DNA of 64,000 bases from Lepidurus packardi (Eukaryota > Arthropoda > Branchiopoda > Notostraca > Triopsidae): contig JAKZAN010000005.1 in assembly GCA_023053545.1 (NCBI GenBank), forward strand, positions 2,728,001-2,792,000, written 5' to 3'. Positions 11,401-26,400 of this stretch are shown here, piece by piece. Numbering within the stretch: the first letter of the stretch is position 1; the number at the start of each line of letters is the position of its first letter. Both the position numbers and the translations under genes were made by a program. The notes beneath the pieces were generated by a model that made no database searches, had not been told where the DNA came from, and saw only the letters and a list, made by a program, of their open reading frames with translations.

Positions 11401-14400
11401 AGGATCCTGGGAACGTCCTGAAACCTCTTGGGCATCTTCTCAGGAATTTTGGTGGCCTTAAACAAAAGGTGGGGGAAAAAGAAGAAGCCAAAAACCAAAA
11501 AGCCGACAACCCCTAAGCCAGGGGACTTGCAAAGAGGTGAGGTGAGAACCTAAACAGGAAGGACAAAAGCATCTCCAACGAAAAGAAGATGAAGCAACCC
11601 CCAACACCATTGAAACAAAAACGTTGATTCTTCGTTCATTTTTCTTTTAAAATTTTTACCCAAAGTGTCAAGACAAAGGAAGATTCTTTACTTGCAATTA
11701 CAGTCATTTCATACTCGAAATGGTTGAAACCAACTAGGAAGTAATCACTTTATAACAAGATTTTCGACCGAAAGAGTTTCACGAGAGACAAACTAAGTTT
11801 TCTTTAACTTGAAAATAAAGTCATTTCATACTCAAAATGGCTGAAGACAACTGCCTACGTATGAAGTAATCATAAATCCTGTGCAAAACTGTCTTCAAGG
11901 ACGCTTCAGCCCAAAGGCCAAGATTAGATGATGCCACGACAACCCTTTTTCTTGTTGACTTGACTTTTAGCTCTTCGGAAAGGAAACAAGTTGCGCACAA
12001 GACAAATTAAACAAGCTAGCAATAAAATTATACGTATGCATCGCTTGGTGAAACTTTTCTAATTGCTTTTTGGAGGTGCAGCAGCCTAGCAACACGTATT
12101 CGAGCATCACCGAGTCTTTCTCCATCATTGCTTGTAGTTTACCGTTTTGTCTTGACCTTTCGCGTTTGTGTGTCTGTGTGTGTGTGGTATGAGCCTCTCT
12201 CTTCCTCTTATTCATTTGTCTTTATATAACGCTGACATCAACGGTCAAAACCTCCAGCCGTTTTAAACCCTACCATACATCTCATCGTTTTGAATGTGAA
12301 GCTGTAACACATCCGATCCAAGCCCGAAAACGAGGACTGTTAAAAAGAACGGAAGGAAGGGGGAGGTGAAAAAAGAGCAACGGTTGCGTGCTTTTATTCA
12401 ATCCATGGAGTCGAATATCGGAGCCCTTATTCTACCCCCTCCCAACTTACGATCTAGATCCCTCTTCGCTCACTCGACCAGCCCCGAAATCCGATCACGG
12501 CACACATACACACACAAACCAAATGCATATTACAATACCACATACAGCCAAGCAAAAACTCACCTCCTTTTCCCATGCAGCACTCTTTTTCCTCTTATGG
12601 GTGCGACTCTCTGACCTGACCTTTTGTCCTAATCGATGGAAAAAGAGAGGAAAAGCCCGCTTTTTTAACGGCGCAAAATTTGCCGCTGGAAATTGGACCC
12701 GCTCTTTTTCTTTATAAGTTGAAGTGGGAATTCTTTTATAGTCCAAGCCAATTGTTTCTTTTTTTCAATAAATTTTAGCCAGCTTTGCCTTCGTCAAAAA
12801 AAGGCGTAGGTGGTATGTGATCCCCGGAAGTAGGGGTCGGCGGTGCGACCCGCATCAACATTTTATTATATGTCAAGAACCTTTTCAGTTAAGGTATATA
12901 CGAAGTTGGTCGAGGAAACCCAAATCCCACCGCTCGAGACAGCCTGACGCCTTTTTGGAAAGGAGCAATGTCGAGAATCACCCGTGTTGCTGTTTAGTTT
13001 TGTGGAAAGCAAGTCACTAAGAGCTAGTTTTCAACGCTTAAACATACGAAAAACGTCCTTCTCGTCCTCGGATATCACTAAGGTCTGTTTTGGCTAGTGA
13101 AAGCATTGGAAAATCGTCCTTAGCGACATTTATTTTTCCGTAAAGATTGCCTTTTCAGTTTGGGTCTAAATGAAGTTGACCGAGGAAGCCCAAAATCCTA
13201 GCATTCGATACAGCCTGACGCCTTTTTGGAAAGTTTCTCACCCAATCGAGCAATGTAGGGAATCACCCTTTATTGCAGTTCAATTTTGTGGAAAGCAAAT
13301 CACTAAGGGCTAATTTCCAATGATTAAATATAGGAAAAACGTCCTTTTCGTCTTCGGATGTTACTAAGGTCTATTTTGGCTAGTTACAGCATAGGAAAAG
13401 CGTCCTTAGCGACATGTTGTTTTTCTGTAACGATCATTTTAACAAGCCTAAACCTACGAATTTCCAAGCATGGATGTAAGTTTGCTCGATTGCTCGCCGA
13501 ACCTATTAATTTGTATAGTAGTACGTCTAGTTCACCAAAGCCCTGTTACGAGACACACGAGACAACATCGAACGAGGGCAAAAGAAAGGCTTCTTTCAGA
13601 AAAACCTTTTGCGCCATTTTCTGCAGATGGTTAACATTCCCTGAACAAAAACTCACACACTTGGTTGATGAGGCCTAACACGCCTTTGTTGATATAGCGG
13701 TCTAACTACGTATTTACTAGAACCATCCATCCGTCAGCTTTTCGCTCCCAAACGCTAAAATTAGCTGTCGTTATTCTCTCATCAGGTTCTACTAAGCAAC
13801 TTCTCAGTCTCAACCACAAAGCGAAGCTTTGTAGCTTGGCTTTCCAATTTTCGGCTACTCGCTTGTCCCTTTAAGCTTACTTTACACTGATATGCCTGTT
13901 GACAGCAGTTACCGCGCTTGCCAAGTCACATTAGAATTCACGACATCAGAGAAGGCGAATATCGCGACATTGATGTTCAGCTTTGTTCAACTCTGGGGCT
14001 ACTTAAGCTCTTAAGACGCAATATCCAACCAATCATTAATGGGAAAAAACGTGTCAAAACAAACAAGAAATTTCGTGTTGAATTCCTTTTGTTATGGCTT
14101 TTCGCCGAGTGCTACCCAACAGCTTAACGCCTTCATCCACAAATTAATCTTTTCACGCTCGCGATACGAACTGTATAGCCCACCCTCTACCAAGTCCTTT
14201 GAATCCTTTTTTAATGCTTTTTTTTGGTTTCGCTGGAACATCTTTCAGCATTGCCAACAAGTGTGGGGAATTACACGCTGGCCATTTCCTGCTCAGTTGG
14301 AAGTCTTCAACGGCTGGGATTCAGCGGATTGGAATGCTTTCTACTGTTCTTGCAAGGAAACTTGCTTAAAAATGTAGAAAAAATAATAGTAAAGGGCGCA

Positions 14401-17400
14401 GGATCGAATTTGGACTTCTTTCCTTTACCCTCAAATGAACTACGGCATAAAGAAGTGATAATAGAATGGCAGTCCAAGGGAAAAGGAAAAAGAAAAAAAA
14501 GAGAAACGATTAAAAGCTTTTGAGACTGTGTTTGAAACACTCCCACGCTGAAATTGGGCCCAAATTTACGCTTTAGAACATTTCCAGGTTGAAAAAGGGT
14601 CCCCCCCCCCCCCTCTTCTGTCTTTCGAGGTTTGGGGAAGTCTTTTAAAAGAACGTCTTGCTTTTTTCCTTGAAAAATCTCGGATTCTATAGGCGAAGGA
14701 AAATCCCAAGACAGGGCTTTCTGAACTCCCACTCTCTTGACCAACACAATAACTACAGTTATCCAGCCTTCAACGGAGAACAGAAAAAGCTAATTTTTGA
14801 ACGTCCAGCAAACGAGCTCTTTTTATCGAACGTTTTTAAGCATTCAAGTGGCTTGACTTCTACAAGTTGTCGGGACGACCGAAACAAAAGCTGGTAGGAA
14901 TGCACATTGCTTTATGCCACAGACACCTTGGCAACATGAAGCCTTAAGAAAGGCATTTTTTCCTCAACAAAAGTCTCCTTTCTAACCTGTTCCTTCTCGA
15001 TCTTTCCAGACTGCGTGGCGCCGCACCTTTGCAGAATCTTTCCATTCCCAAAATGGCGAGTCTTAAGGCATTTTAACTGCTACACGGTTTTCATTGCGTA
15101 AATAAATAGTTATGTTCTCCAAGTTGGGAGAGTCTGCCTCGAGTTTATGAGCTACTAAGAGCCTCGTAGCTCAAATAATACGCAAGCAGACCAATATGGC
15201 GAGAGCTTGTCAAAACTATTCCAGAGAAACTGGGCAATAGCTTCCAAATTGCTAGCATAAAATCCGTCCAGGATCCCCTTTTTTAAAAAAAGAAAAAAAA
15301 CTACTTCTCACAAGATGTACCATAAAACGATTCTTTTAAGGACCGGAACGCTTTTTTATGATCATTTCCCAAACTATGTAGTATTGCTTCAGCCCTAACA
15401 AAACCTGGCTTGTCACTTCCACTCGACATTGGCTTTAACAAAGAAAGACAAGCCATGTTCTTGGGGTCCCCCTTTTTACAAGAAGGGGGGAGGGAGGTAG
15501 AACGCTGATTGCAGGTGACCTCTTGAACCAGCTTCAAAAGACACCGCTTCGGAAATGCCAGCTTTTTGGGAACTGTTGCAAACGTAAGGACAGAAAATTA
15601 CTGGCTAGGAGCATAAAACAGGACCAATTATTTCCAATTTATAGTCTGTTTTTTTCGCGATAAAGACATATTCTACTCTTGCTCCACTTCCCATACGGTA
15701 AATACTATACGGGCTTAAAAAAAAGAGACATGGATCATACTCCGGCCATTGTCGCAGTTGCTCAACAATGAAAATAAGGTAGCATTAGCTCGGTATAGGC
15801 GGTTAGCATGGGGAATTCGCATGTTTCGGAACAACTTTCCGACAAAATCAGTACATTTAATAAAAAAAAATTACTTCGTGCAAAAACAAATACCTCAACA
15901 AGAACATAAATACTATATGTTTCTTTTTTACTTTCTTACGCAAGGCTTTTGTAAAACAATAACAAACATCAGTGCCATCTATGTTTCGCGTCAATAAGCT
16001 AAGGTATACGGGAGCCTCAACGGACTTGGTGGCATTCCTCTGAAAACTTAGCTGAAATTACGCCTCTTCTGCTAATGCTGTTACAATTTCAACATCACGT
16101 CCCGGTTGTGTCGAGAACGTAGCAAGAACCAATTAATAGTAACAGGCGACGTCTCGTGAAGCGACTTTGAGGATATGCAGGCCTTTTTCCAACCTTATAG
16201 TGCACGATCACGCCATCTGTTGACCAGCTAAGCGGCTTCACAGAGGTCTACAACCTCCTCCTACAGTTACTTAGCGGGTATTTTCCGCTTTCAGGTTACA
16301 TTCGCATTCTCTTCCTCCGTGTACATTTTTTGTATACCGTAAACCGAGACGAAAAGCTTCCAAGAAGTATAAAATGCTCGGTAAAACGGTTTGCCTACAA
16401 AGTATGCACCCAAAAAGGCCCTCCCGCGAAGTTTCCAGTCGTCAATAGTTTTTCCTTGCGAATGCCCCCATCCCTTCATTAAGGTTTACGGTATTTATTC
16501 GTTTCTTGTAACAACGAAGCAGCTAACACGTTTTTATAGCCACTACCGTTGGACTGATGCGCCCAATGGAAATTAATTAAGAGCATTAACTTTCAAAAAC
16601 GCTCCAAATCATCTCCAACGTAGTCACGAAATAGAACAGACATGCATGGGAATTCCCCCCCAAAAGACGAACAAAACAAAGCGATGTACATAAAAACACC
16701 TAAATAATAAGGAAAAGTCTGAGAGGCTAAGCTAAAACATCGGTCAGCTTCAATAAGAAAATAGCTTGATTGCATGAGTGTGGGTAGAAGCTTCTGGGGG
16801 CGTGAAATATTGATACTGTCAGCCCAGCCTAGCTCCAGTCTCGGTTTTAAGGGCCATTTTTCTTGTCGATTCTTTTTGTTCCCTCTTTCCCCCCCTTGTT
16901 AGCTTATACTTTCTTCCCGGTCCCCATCTTTTATTTTATTTTTCCCCTCTTTATTATTTCCAGGGCATGGATGCTAAGAGGCGTAAGGATGAGAATGAGA
17001 GTAGAAGCGGTCAACCCCCCTGACGGCAGCCAAGGAAGCTGGGGAGGGAGGGATCCAGGAGATCAACGGGAGAAGACGATCAATGCTTTGATGAGAGGTT
17101 CCATCTTGCTAGCTCTGATCGACAGTGTCGACGTCAAGGATCTACTTAAGCATGCAGCCAAGATGAAAAGCCATTTTTACGCTCATTGGGATCCCCTTTT
17201 CGCTCTCGAACTCGAGCTACTTTCCGGACCCATCGACTCGTTCTTGCTCTTTTTGTCACTTTCTCTCTCTTCTCCGTCTCTTTCTGAGCTCCCTAAATGG
17301 GTCTTAACAACTTTTCTTCCCTCTTTTCAAACTACAGCTACTGGGTTTCGTTCTTAAAACATTTACATAATCTCACATGCTTCCTTCCTAGCCATTCCGG

Positions 17401-20400
17401 CACCTCCCAGCAGCAAGCCTAACAGTTGACGCACATCTTTCCCTCAAAAATCCTACAAACAATTCGACAGCTTTCAAGCCGAATGCTGTGCATTCTTCGG
17501 TCTTCGTCAAATTCCTACAGCCTCGAGAACCTCCTTTTCTTTAGGCCTCGACACAAAAGGCCTTCCACAAACCTAAAACCCCTCCCCTTCGCTTTCCCTC
17601 GAGTCAACTGTTCATCGTTCATCACACATGAGGTCAGTTTCCCCCTTACAACTTCATTTACAGTGCCTTTAACCTCGTTTTCTCAAGGTATGGTAGGATA
17701 CTTTCAATGCTTAACAAAAAAACTAGCAGTTGGTTCCCATCACCGTAAAAAAAATGACAAAAAATCCTAGAATACGTTAGACTTTCGAGTGTCAGTGTCC
17801 GTCAGCGATGGGCAAGCGATGGGAAATATATAACCGAAAACGGAATACGAGAGGTTGGGAGGGGGTCTGAATGGAGGTAAGGGTCAAACTTGGTAACCGT
17901 AATTTGACCTGGACACACACGAGGTCAAGAGATCAGCACACCAGGAGATGAACCCTAGTCAGCGGATGTTCGACGCGCACAGGTTTAGCGTGACAGATCT
18001 ACGACTCTGGAAGCCAACAGTTAAAAGAGACAACTGGACCTTTCACCCTTTCCCTTTTGCACTAGGCTTTTTAACCCTCTTTTCTGGAGCGTCCAACTGT
18101 GCTGGGACTCGAGGATTTATGGCCAACCCCGAAAAGCGAAACATTATGTCCAAGGAAACTAGAACAAAACTAGAAATTTGGGGCCTTTTCCTAATGCAAA
18201 AGCTACTTAACATGTGTTAAGCCCCCCAAACTAGAGAAAACTGGTAACCAAAAGAACTGCCTTCCTTCTCTCCAAAGAGGAAATTTCGCTCCTACAATAA
18301 GCTAGGTTGTTCGAGCTAAGATAAAGGCCACGGTGTACTGGAACTCCTTATGGCTGCTACAGCATGGCAAAAGGGGATCATTCCCTATGCAATATAATCA
18401 AATTATATTGTGACAGTAATGCATAGGATGTATTTGTCTAAAGCGTGTTCGTCGTCTGTTATTTTTTTCTTCCATACATTTTTGACGGAGTTCCAAGTTA
18501 TGAAACTGTTAAATCAATAAAATATACAAAAAGAACCCAGTTCTATAGATTTGCTTATTAAGATACTTGCAAAAAAAATATTTCTGTTTCTTTAAATTTC
18601 TTCTTAAAAGTTTCTGAAATTACACTGAGGAATCAGTGCCCCCTTCTGACAAAACGTGATCAACTAATTGCAGTACACCCTGGCCGTTAATAGTCAGCAT
18701 TGACGTCTACAGTTAGTTTATAAAGTTCCGCGTAGGTAAGTGACAAGTATACACCAGCAACGTGAACGACCATATGGGATTACCTGAACCGACACAGCAA
18801 GGAGCCAGACACCATCAGGTTGCATTTGATGTGGTAATGTTTCCACAATACCTTATTGCCATTTCTCCCAATAATATTATATTTTCTTTTGTTGTGCCAG
18901 TACGCGAATATGCAAGCTAAACAAGGTTATACAATAGCTGCCTCTAATTGGGATCATTGGTTATTAGAATTAACTGCTTTACGGAATCAAATTTTAAAGG
19001 ACCGATTCAAAATTATTAAGTTCTTAACATTTTAAACGATTATTATAATCACACTTTCGGATATTATTATCAATTTTAAAAGAATCGCCCTACGTATTTA
19101 CTAGCGAAACTACAGTAATGATATGCTTTTATGCATAACTGACTTTGCATATAGACCAACAACATAGCTTCTGTCGTTTTGACCAATCCTGTCCTTTCTA
19201 GCCTACTACTACGCGTACATGGAAATACCTTATAAACTCCCCAGTCAATTAAATGAGCAAGTTATTCAATAGAATGACCAGTTCCTTTAATTGACTGGAA
19301 AACCTATAAGGGATATCGCGTTGAAAACCCAACGGAAGCGTAGGAGTTGGCTTCAAAGGCGCAGTGTTAGTTGTGTTTTAGACGCGTGGTTATATAGAAA
19401 TGGCGACGAACAAGAAAAGAGTTGATTCCAATGTAAAAGAGAAGTTGCGGGTCATTGAAACTTACGACAAGTTAACTTTAAAAGATTTGCCGCAAAGGGA
19501 AGCGTTACGTTAGGAATTCCTCAATCAGCTTTATTAAAATTGTTGAAAAATCGTTATGAAATAAACAATAGTGGGTGTAATCTCTGCTTAATAGAATCAA
19601 TATTTACTTGACAAACGCGACCACAATAAAAGGCATCTACTATACTGTACTCGATTTTTTTTTTTGCCATTTTGTATTCCCATAAATTTCCTACTTCAAC
19701 CCCACATCAAATTTGCAATCTCAGAAATGAATTTTACCCTCTGGGATGCTCAGATATGGCGTTCGATATCATGGATAAGAATGTTCACTTTTTTACACCT
19801 TTACGTAGAGATCCCTATGCTCCACAGCTTAATTACAATATGGATGGAAAAAGCGTTAAAAACGGCACTAGCAACTTCCGCTTCTTTATTTTCTTTTTTA
19901 AGTGTTCAAGATTCGTCGCTTATCTCCTGAAGCAGAAAAAAGCGGCAATGTGGAGGCTCACAAAGCGGTTAAATATGCATTTACTTTGCTGCTCCACATT
20001 CCACTTCCCCCACCCCCAAAAAAACTGCCTTTGCGCTGTATTCCCTAACTATAAAGCTTAAAAAAAAGAAAGAAAATAAAAAAAATCGCTGACTATTCAT
20101 TTCTTTCTCAACCTCTCTTTCATCTTCTCCTCTCTTCTTGACGCATTTCCTGCAAGCCATCCTTTAAAAAATAAAATAAAAAAATAGTTAAGTCGGTGCA
20201 TTAGGGAGATGGATGCGAGATGAGATACGATACATCAACTTTTACTTTTGGATCCCAGAAAGACCCCAGCCAAAGTTGCCATTTTCCATCGGTGAATAAA
20301 GAGTCGTCGCCCGGGTTAATTCAATTAGAACACAGACGGTGTCTCTGGAGAACAATTTCTCGGAAGCTAGGTCCTCCTAAGTCCTGTCGCTCTTCTCCCG

Positions 20401-23400
20401 TCTTATCTTTTCCCGGAGCCTTTTCCCTCAACGTGCACAAGCACAAACAACATGGCCGTCAGCCAACGTTGAGACTCGCCATGGCACGAACAAAAGTCAT
20501 TAGTCAACAAAAGAAAAAAGCTGTCCGCTCTTGCAACTCCAATCCAACCGTTTTAATCAGTGCACGGTACTAGTATTCCTTCCAAGGCAATACCCAAAAT
20601 CTAAGCTATGACAGTTTCCAAGTGTAAAATTTTTTTTCTTATGTCGTTCTTTTCTATGATGTACTTTTCAAATAACAATATTTCTAAGAAAAGAAAAATT
20701 ATGTAATTTTCGTCACACAAAGCTAAGGTACACGTGTGCCTTGAAGACGGATACGTCTGTGAAGCAAGAAAAGCCACGTAATCCCATTCTTGAAATTCTT
20801 TCTTTAATAGCTTAATTATTATTTCACGCATCATGGAATAATACATCTCAGCACTATATATATAGGTTTACTACATACTGTACACATTACCAGAACAATA
20901 AAAAATTGATTTCTCGCTCTATTTTCTATTTTAACATTTTCTCTCTATTTTTTCAGATAGTGCTTTTTCATATCGCGGCGAGTTTTAGCCCAAGTCAGAT
21001 AATCCACAAGCTTGCAGTGTACTGTATACTACCCTTACAAACACACGCAGAAAACCCCAGAAGATTTCAATAAAAGGAAAGCCATGGGAAAAACGAGGAG
21101 GGATCGACTTTGGGGGCTTGACCAAAACCATCAAGGAGAAGAACGTGGGAATTGGTTGAAGATTGTTTTCTTTATCTACGTTACACTCACTACATAGTCT
21201 CGGCCGGCTTTTCGTTTGGTAAAGAAGACAATGGCCTGTTAATTAATAAGTCCTGCTCAATACCTTTCCCAAAACCACTTCCTCTTCCCCTTTTCCGAAG
21301 TCAAACTGTCAAAGGAAGACTTAAATGTCAACAAAAAAAAAAGCATTTTTTTTTTAAAATGGGTTAACGCATCACTTTTTTTGTCTCACCCCGACCCTTT
21401 TCCATGAAAAAGCAAAAAAAAGCTGTCCATATCCAGGTGCATACATACAGGAATACGCGGGACGCCAGGTGCAAACGTCCAACCAAGGTTAGACAGGGCT
21501 AGGCAAAAAGGCAAGGTTGGTGGGTTCTTGGTGGCAAGTTCCTACTTACTAGAACGATCTACTACAGGTAGTATATAGTACGCACACTAGGTGAGGGGAT
21601 ATATCCCCCTCCACCACCCTCTTTTATCTCGCATGTTAGGCTAAATGCAACATGTTACTGCCTGATGGGCCAACTTAACGAGCTCAAAAGAAAGACGCTG
21701 CTTTCTTTTTTTCTTTTTTGTTGAAAAAAAAAGAGGGGTCCAAAGAAGCGCTTGTTACGTTATTACAGTGTTGGGAGGGAGGGGGGTTATTGAAATGCAT
21801 TTCCGCAACGTCGGCTTTCATTCCATTTTGTTTTCCCCAGCCTGAAGGATTAGTTACGGGCTGAATGTTGAAAACGATGAGAGCAGGAACAAAAACAAGT
21901 CGTCATTTGTTAAGAAAAGTCATGGTTCTTTTGAGACCTGGACACATCATGCGTATGTTTCCCATTTTAATCATGGGACGATGAAAAGATAAGGTGCTTA
22001 TTTTTGTCGCTTCAATTAAGGGGAGAAAGAGAAGCTTTTTCTTCATCTTACCCTCCCCCCTTCTGCTGGAAGCTGAATAAATTGTCTCGTTTTCTTTTTC
22101 TTCTTTTTTAACTAACAATGGGCTTTTTAAACTAACACTTATAAACCACCTACAACCCCAACAACGTGGCCTAATTTACCATTAGGTGAGGTAATATATC
22201 TTAACATCCTTTCTCCTTGCGTTTACAGATGGTGTTGGTCACTATTAACCAAATTTATACTTTTTTTTTTACCAAACTATTCCTTAATTTTCGGTGTCTT
22301 TGGGTGTTAAGGCCTAGTTTTATATGCTTTAGGATAGGGAAATTACCCGTATCATCTCTATTTCCGTCTTTATATTGACTCTTTTCAATTTCAAAACAAA
22401 TTCAAATTTCAACTCAAACAAAGATTCAAAAGAAATACCAACCGGAGTAATGCTAGATTACCCCCTCCCCCTATAACTTCACATACAACACCGTGCAAGA
22501 TTGGTTAAGCTGACGAGAAACGTTCTATTTCCTTCCTTTCCCTTCTTCATAACTTGTTACGTCCCCATGCAAGATTTTTTATGCTGCAGAAAAACGTTCG
22601 ATTTTTCCTAAGAGGTGGGGAGTTGGACTTGCTTGGGCCAGTTTCAAAAGCCAATTTACCAACCTCCACCCTATTTCCACCTCTTACCAGGACATAGCAA
22701 CACCATACTCTCTTTTGACGTCACTTATCGTCTTTAAGTATTACGGCTTTCCAAGTTTTAACATAGGGGAATGTTCCTTATAATATCTGGCTGTTTGTAA
22801 GGTCTCGTTTCCTTTGCTTTAGCATAAGAAAATGATCCTTGCGATTTTGGAATGTTGTAAGGTTGTATTTCCTACGTTTTAACACTGAGAGATGAGCCTT
22901 ATTGTCTTTGGTTGTTAAGAAGGTCTAGTTTCTTACGCTTAAACATAGGAAAACCACCCTTATCGTCTTCCATACAATAGCAACTGTGCTTTTTTAAGTT
23001 TGTACAGGTACAGTCCAATGTTTACTTGCTGATTTACTACTTCAATTTTACCTTCACTATCACAGAATTGTTGGTTCAAAAAAGTGCAATGCAAATCTGT
23101 AAAATTAAAACTTTCTTCTAAGTTTCGGGGACGAGCTCAGACGTACGCCCTTTTACACCAAGCAAATCATGCATAACCAGGAAATCGCCTTAATTTCCTT
23201 GTTAAACCTTCTTCTGAGGTGGCATAATCCCTTCACGATCTTCTACACCTGCCCCTTAATTTTGTGGCTAGGACAAGTTTTTTACAATTCCAATGAACGA
23301 CGGGGCTCCCCAAACTTCATGCATGCTAAAAAGAAAAAGGGCCAATAAAAACTGATTGTCGTCTTTTCCCACGCAGAATGCAAACTTCTTCCTTGCATTC

Positions 23401-26400
23401 AGCGAGTCATCCCTCCTATTTTTTTGGCGTCTCAATCTAAGCTTGTAGGAGCGAGAGAGACGACTGAGCATGAAAAATATAGCAAGCAATAAGCTTTGGG
23501 ACCTTCTTCTTCTAATAAATATGCAAACCTTCAAAGTGCTTCATGACGTTTTATTATCACAGTCAGCCTGGGCTGCAAAAACCATTGTGGAAACTGTCAG
23601 AAGCGCAACTACATTCAGTCCCCTATCATTACGGTCTATTACGTCAAAAAGTCTGGCGTTGATATATAATTTCTGATTCGCGTTTTCTTTCAATTCCTTT
23701 TCAGGCAGCCGATACAAATAAAAAAAAGATCCTGGGCAGTTCAATCCACCATAAGCGCACACAAGCAAATCTAATCCGCAATCTGCGCCAAACAGCACAG
23801 AAAAGACAGGCCAGTAAAGAGAGTTGATATCTTAACTCACAAGAGTCAATGCTCATTTTGCACCTGTTGCCCTTGTCATTTGCTGGACTCGCAGCAGGGC
23901 CAGCCAATTTTTTTTTAATTTAAAGCCGTCCTCCTCCAAACTCTACTTTCAAATTCAAAAGACCATTTTGGCCTTTTACTTAGCGGGATTAACTCATACC
24001 CCCTTTAAAGAAATAAAGTATTACAATCTGCTCGAGGTAGCTGTTTAGATCACGATTGTATAAGACAAATATACACGAACCGAGGTCAAAAATCTTCGAT
24101 TGGGAACGAAACTTGAAACGAAAGCCTGACCAATTGTCGGCTAGACTCTAATACACACTCCCGCGATCAAAGGCCACGTTTGCCGCCTTCCGAAACTTTC
24201 TCTTATCCTCAAATCAGCAGCTTATTGCTGTGTTTATTCAATACGTTAGCGCCACGACTTCCAAGACCTAAACTCCCTGTTATGTCCGCGGAGCAAGTGG
24301 CACTTTCACGCCAAACTGACGGCTTCTTTGCTGATATGTTAATTAGTGAGTGTGTAAAAGAAAGATCTGAAACAATAGGACCAGGTCTTTTATCTATGGG
24401 AGAATATCCTTAGCGATCTGATCCCGGCACACACACCTGTCCCCAAGATACTTAACATCTCAACTCAACCTTCACCTCGCGTCACATGAAACAGACACAC
24501 TGTGTTAATTTGTTTCCCTCTCGAACGTGGGGAAACGAACAAACACCTGTATGCAAATTCAAGAACGAGTTATTATCAACTAACGCTTCCATTGACCTCT
24601 AGTACTTCTTTATCCCCTAAACTTCTTCAATGAAAAAAAAAACCTTACGTATGTACGTTTCTAACGCAAAACAAAGACCAAATCCGCGTGTATCGGTGTT
24701 TGGCCTGTTACCTATGCATTAGCATGGGAAAATTTCCTCTTTCGGCTTTTGGTGTTGCTAAGGTCGAGTTTTCCATGTTTTAACATAGGGAAATGTTCCT
24801 TATGATCCTTAATAATAAAAAAAACTTACGGTTTCCAACGCAAACGTTGACAAAATCCTCCGCCTGTCTTCTCTCTACTATACAAGGGTCAAGCCAAAAT
24901 ATTATCTATAGTTATCACTCGACTTTTTTTTCCAAGATTATGGTACGCCAGCACGGTCCAAGTTTTAAATCCTCTTTTCCGACCCCTATCGAGTCCTATA
25001 CGGCATGGCATGGGAGAGTTTTGGAGCTCGAACTTGGAGCCACAAGCAAAAGGTGTCTGGACATTCCGAAAGGGCAGGTGCCAGATGGCATGTGCCTTGT
25101 GTGTGCTAGGGCTAAAAGAGAGCTAGAGAGAGAGAGCTAGGCGCACTGACTGGGGGGTTTTGGTGATACAAGTATTTTTCAAGGCGAAATATCCTGACAA
25201 GACAAGGGCAACAAAACTTCCCTTCCCAGCGCCAAATGAAAAGCAATGGAAACAACAAAAAAAAAACTTTCTGCAGATGTCGCCGACTTGATCCGCCTTA
25301 TAGCTCGCATTGGCCTACATCTCCTCAGCTTGAGCTGTACAACAAATTACACTTCGTGACTTTGGAACCATTTCTTAGTCCCACATCTCTCGTACTAAAA
25401 TACTGCGAAACAGCTTCACACTTCTCAATTTGTCAACTCTATCCTTCATACGTCATCCGACTCTGCCCTTTATTTTGCTGTATTCTGCCCTTTATTTTGT
25501 ATTGATATCAATACAAATAAACTCGATCACTTTCGAATAGAACCGTAACTGATTCAAGAGGCGTCCGACACAAGGGGGCAAGGTTCAAGCCATAGAGCAT
25601 CTTAGCCTAGTACGGGGCTAAGTAGTGGCTGGCAGCAGCACCCATGCAGGTTCTTCACAACTTGCAGGGACGCCTCAGGTGAGCCAGGTGCGAGACGCTA
25701 GTCGTCGTCGTCGTCTTAGACTTGGATACAACTCTCACCAGGGTTTTTGCCAAAAGACCTAGACAGTAGACTCCTAGACGGCGGCTAATACCTCCCTAAG
25801 AAACTTTTTTCTGTCCTGCTTCGTCTTTCCCTTTCAAGGCGAAAGCATAGAGCCATAATTTTTTGGTAATTTTATAATAGAAATAGTGTGGTACTTTTTC
25901 ATGCCCACAAAGTAATTGCAAGCTTACAATAGAGCAACAGAATTTGGAGGCACTTATACTACATACATGTTTAAAATCATAAGCAAGTTGGGAAAGACAA
26001 AATCTTTATTTCCCCCCTTTTCGGTGGCTGGAGCTGGTTCAAAGGGACGGAAAAACTCGGAGAAGAGCTGTTGGAGAGTGGAGCCTTTTGGTTAAAATAA
26101 TGTTCCTTGTGTTATTAAGGGCTAGTTTTCTATTCCTTAACATAGGGAAATGAACCTTATCGTCTTTCGGAGTTACTAAAGCCTAGGTTTATATGCTTTA
26201 ACATGGGGAAATGACCCTTACCGTCTTTGGGTGTTCCTTAGATCGAGTTTTTCCATGTTTTAACATACGGAAATGTTCCTTTGGTAATGTTTTGGTATTC
26301 GTAAGGTCTCCCTTCGTGTGCTTCAACATAAGAAAATGACCCTTGTGATTTTTTTATTTTAGTAACGTGCATTTCCTATTTTTAACATCAGAAATGAGCT

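Noticed and set aside
16863-17357. 164-residue plus-strand open frame with a hydrophobic start
   Set aside because: The hydrophobic part comes from a pyrimidine-rich tract, no family motif is visible, and it lies inside the da intron without splice or codon signs of a gene.
20480-20573. Frame starting MARTK, like histone H3
   Set aside because: Only the first five residues match. What follows ([10 protein letters not shown]) is not histone.
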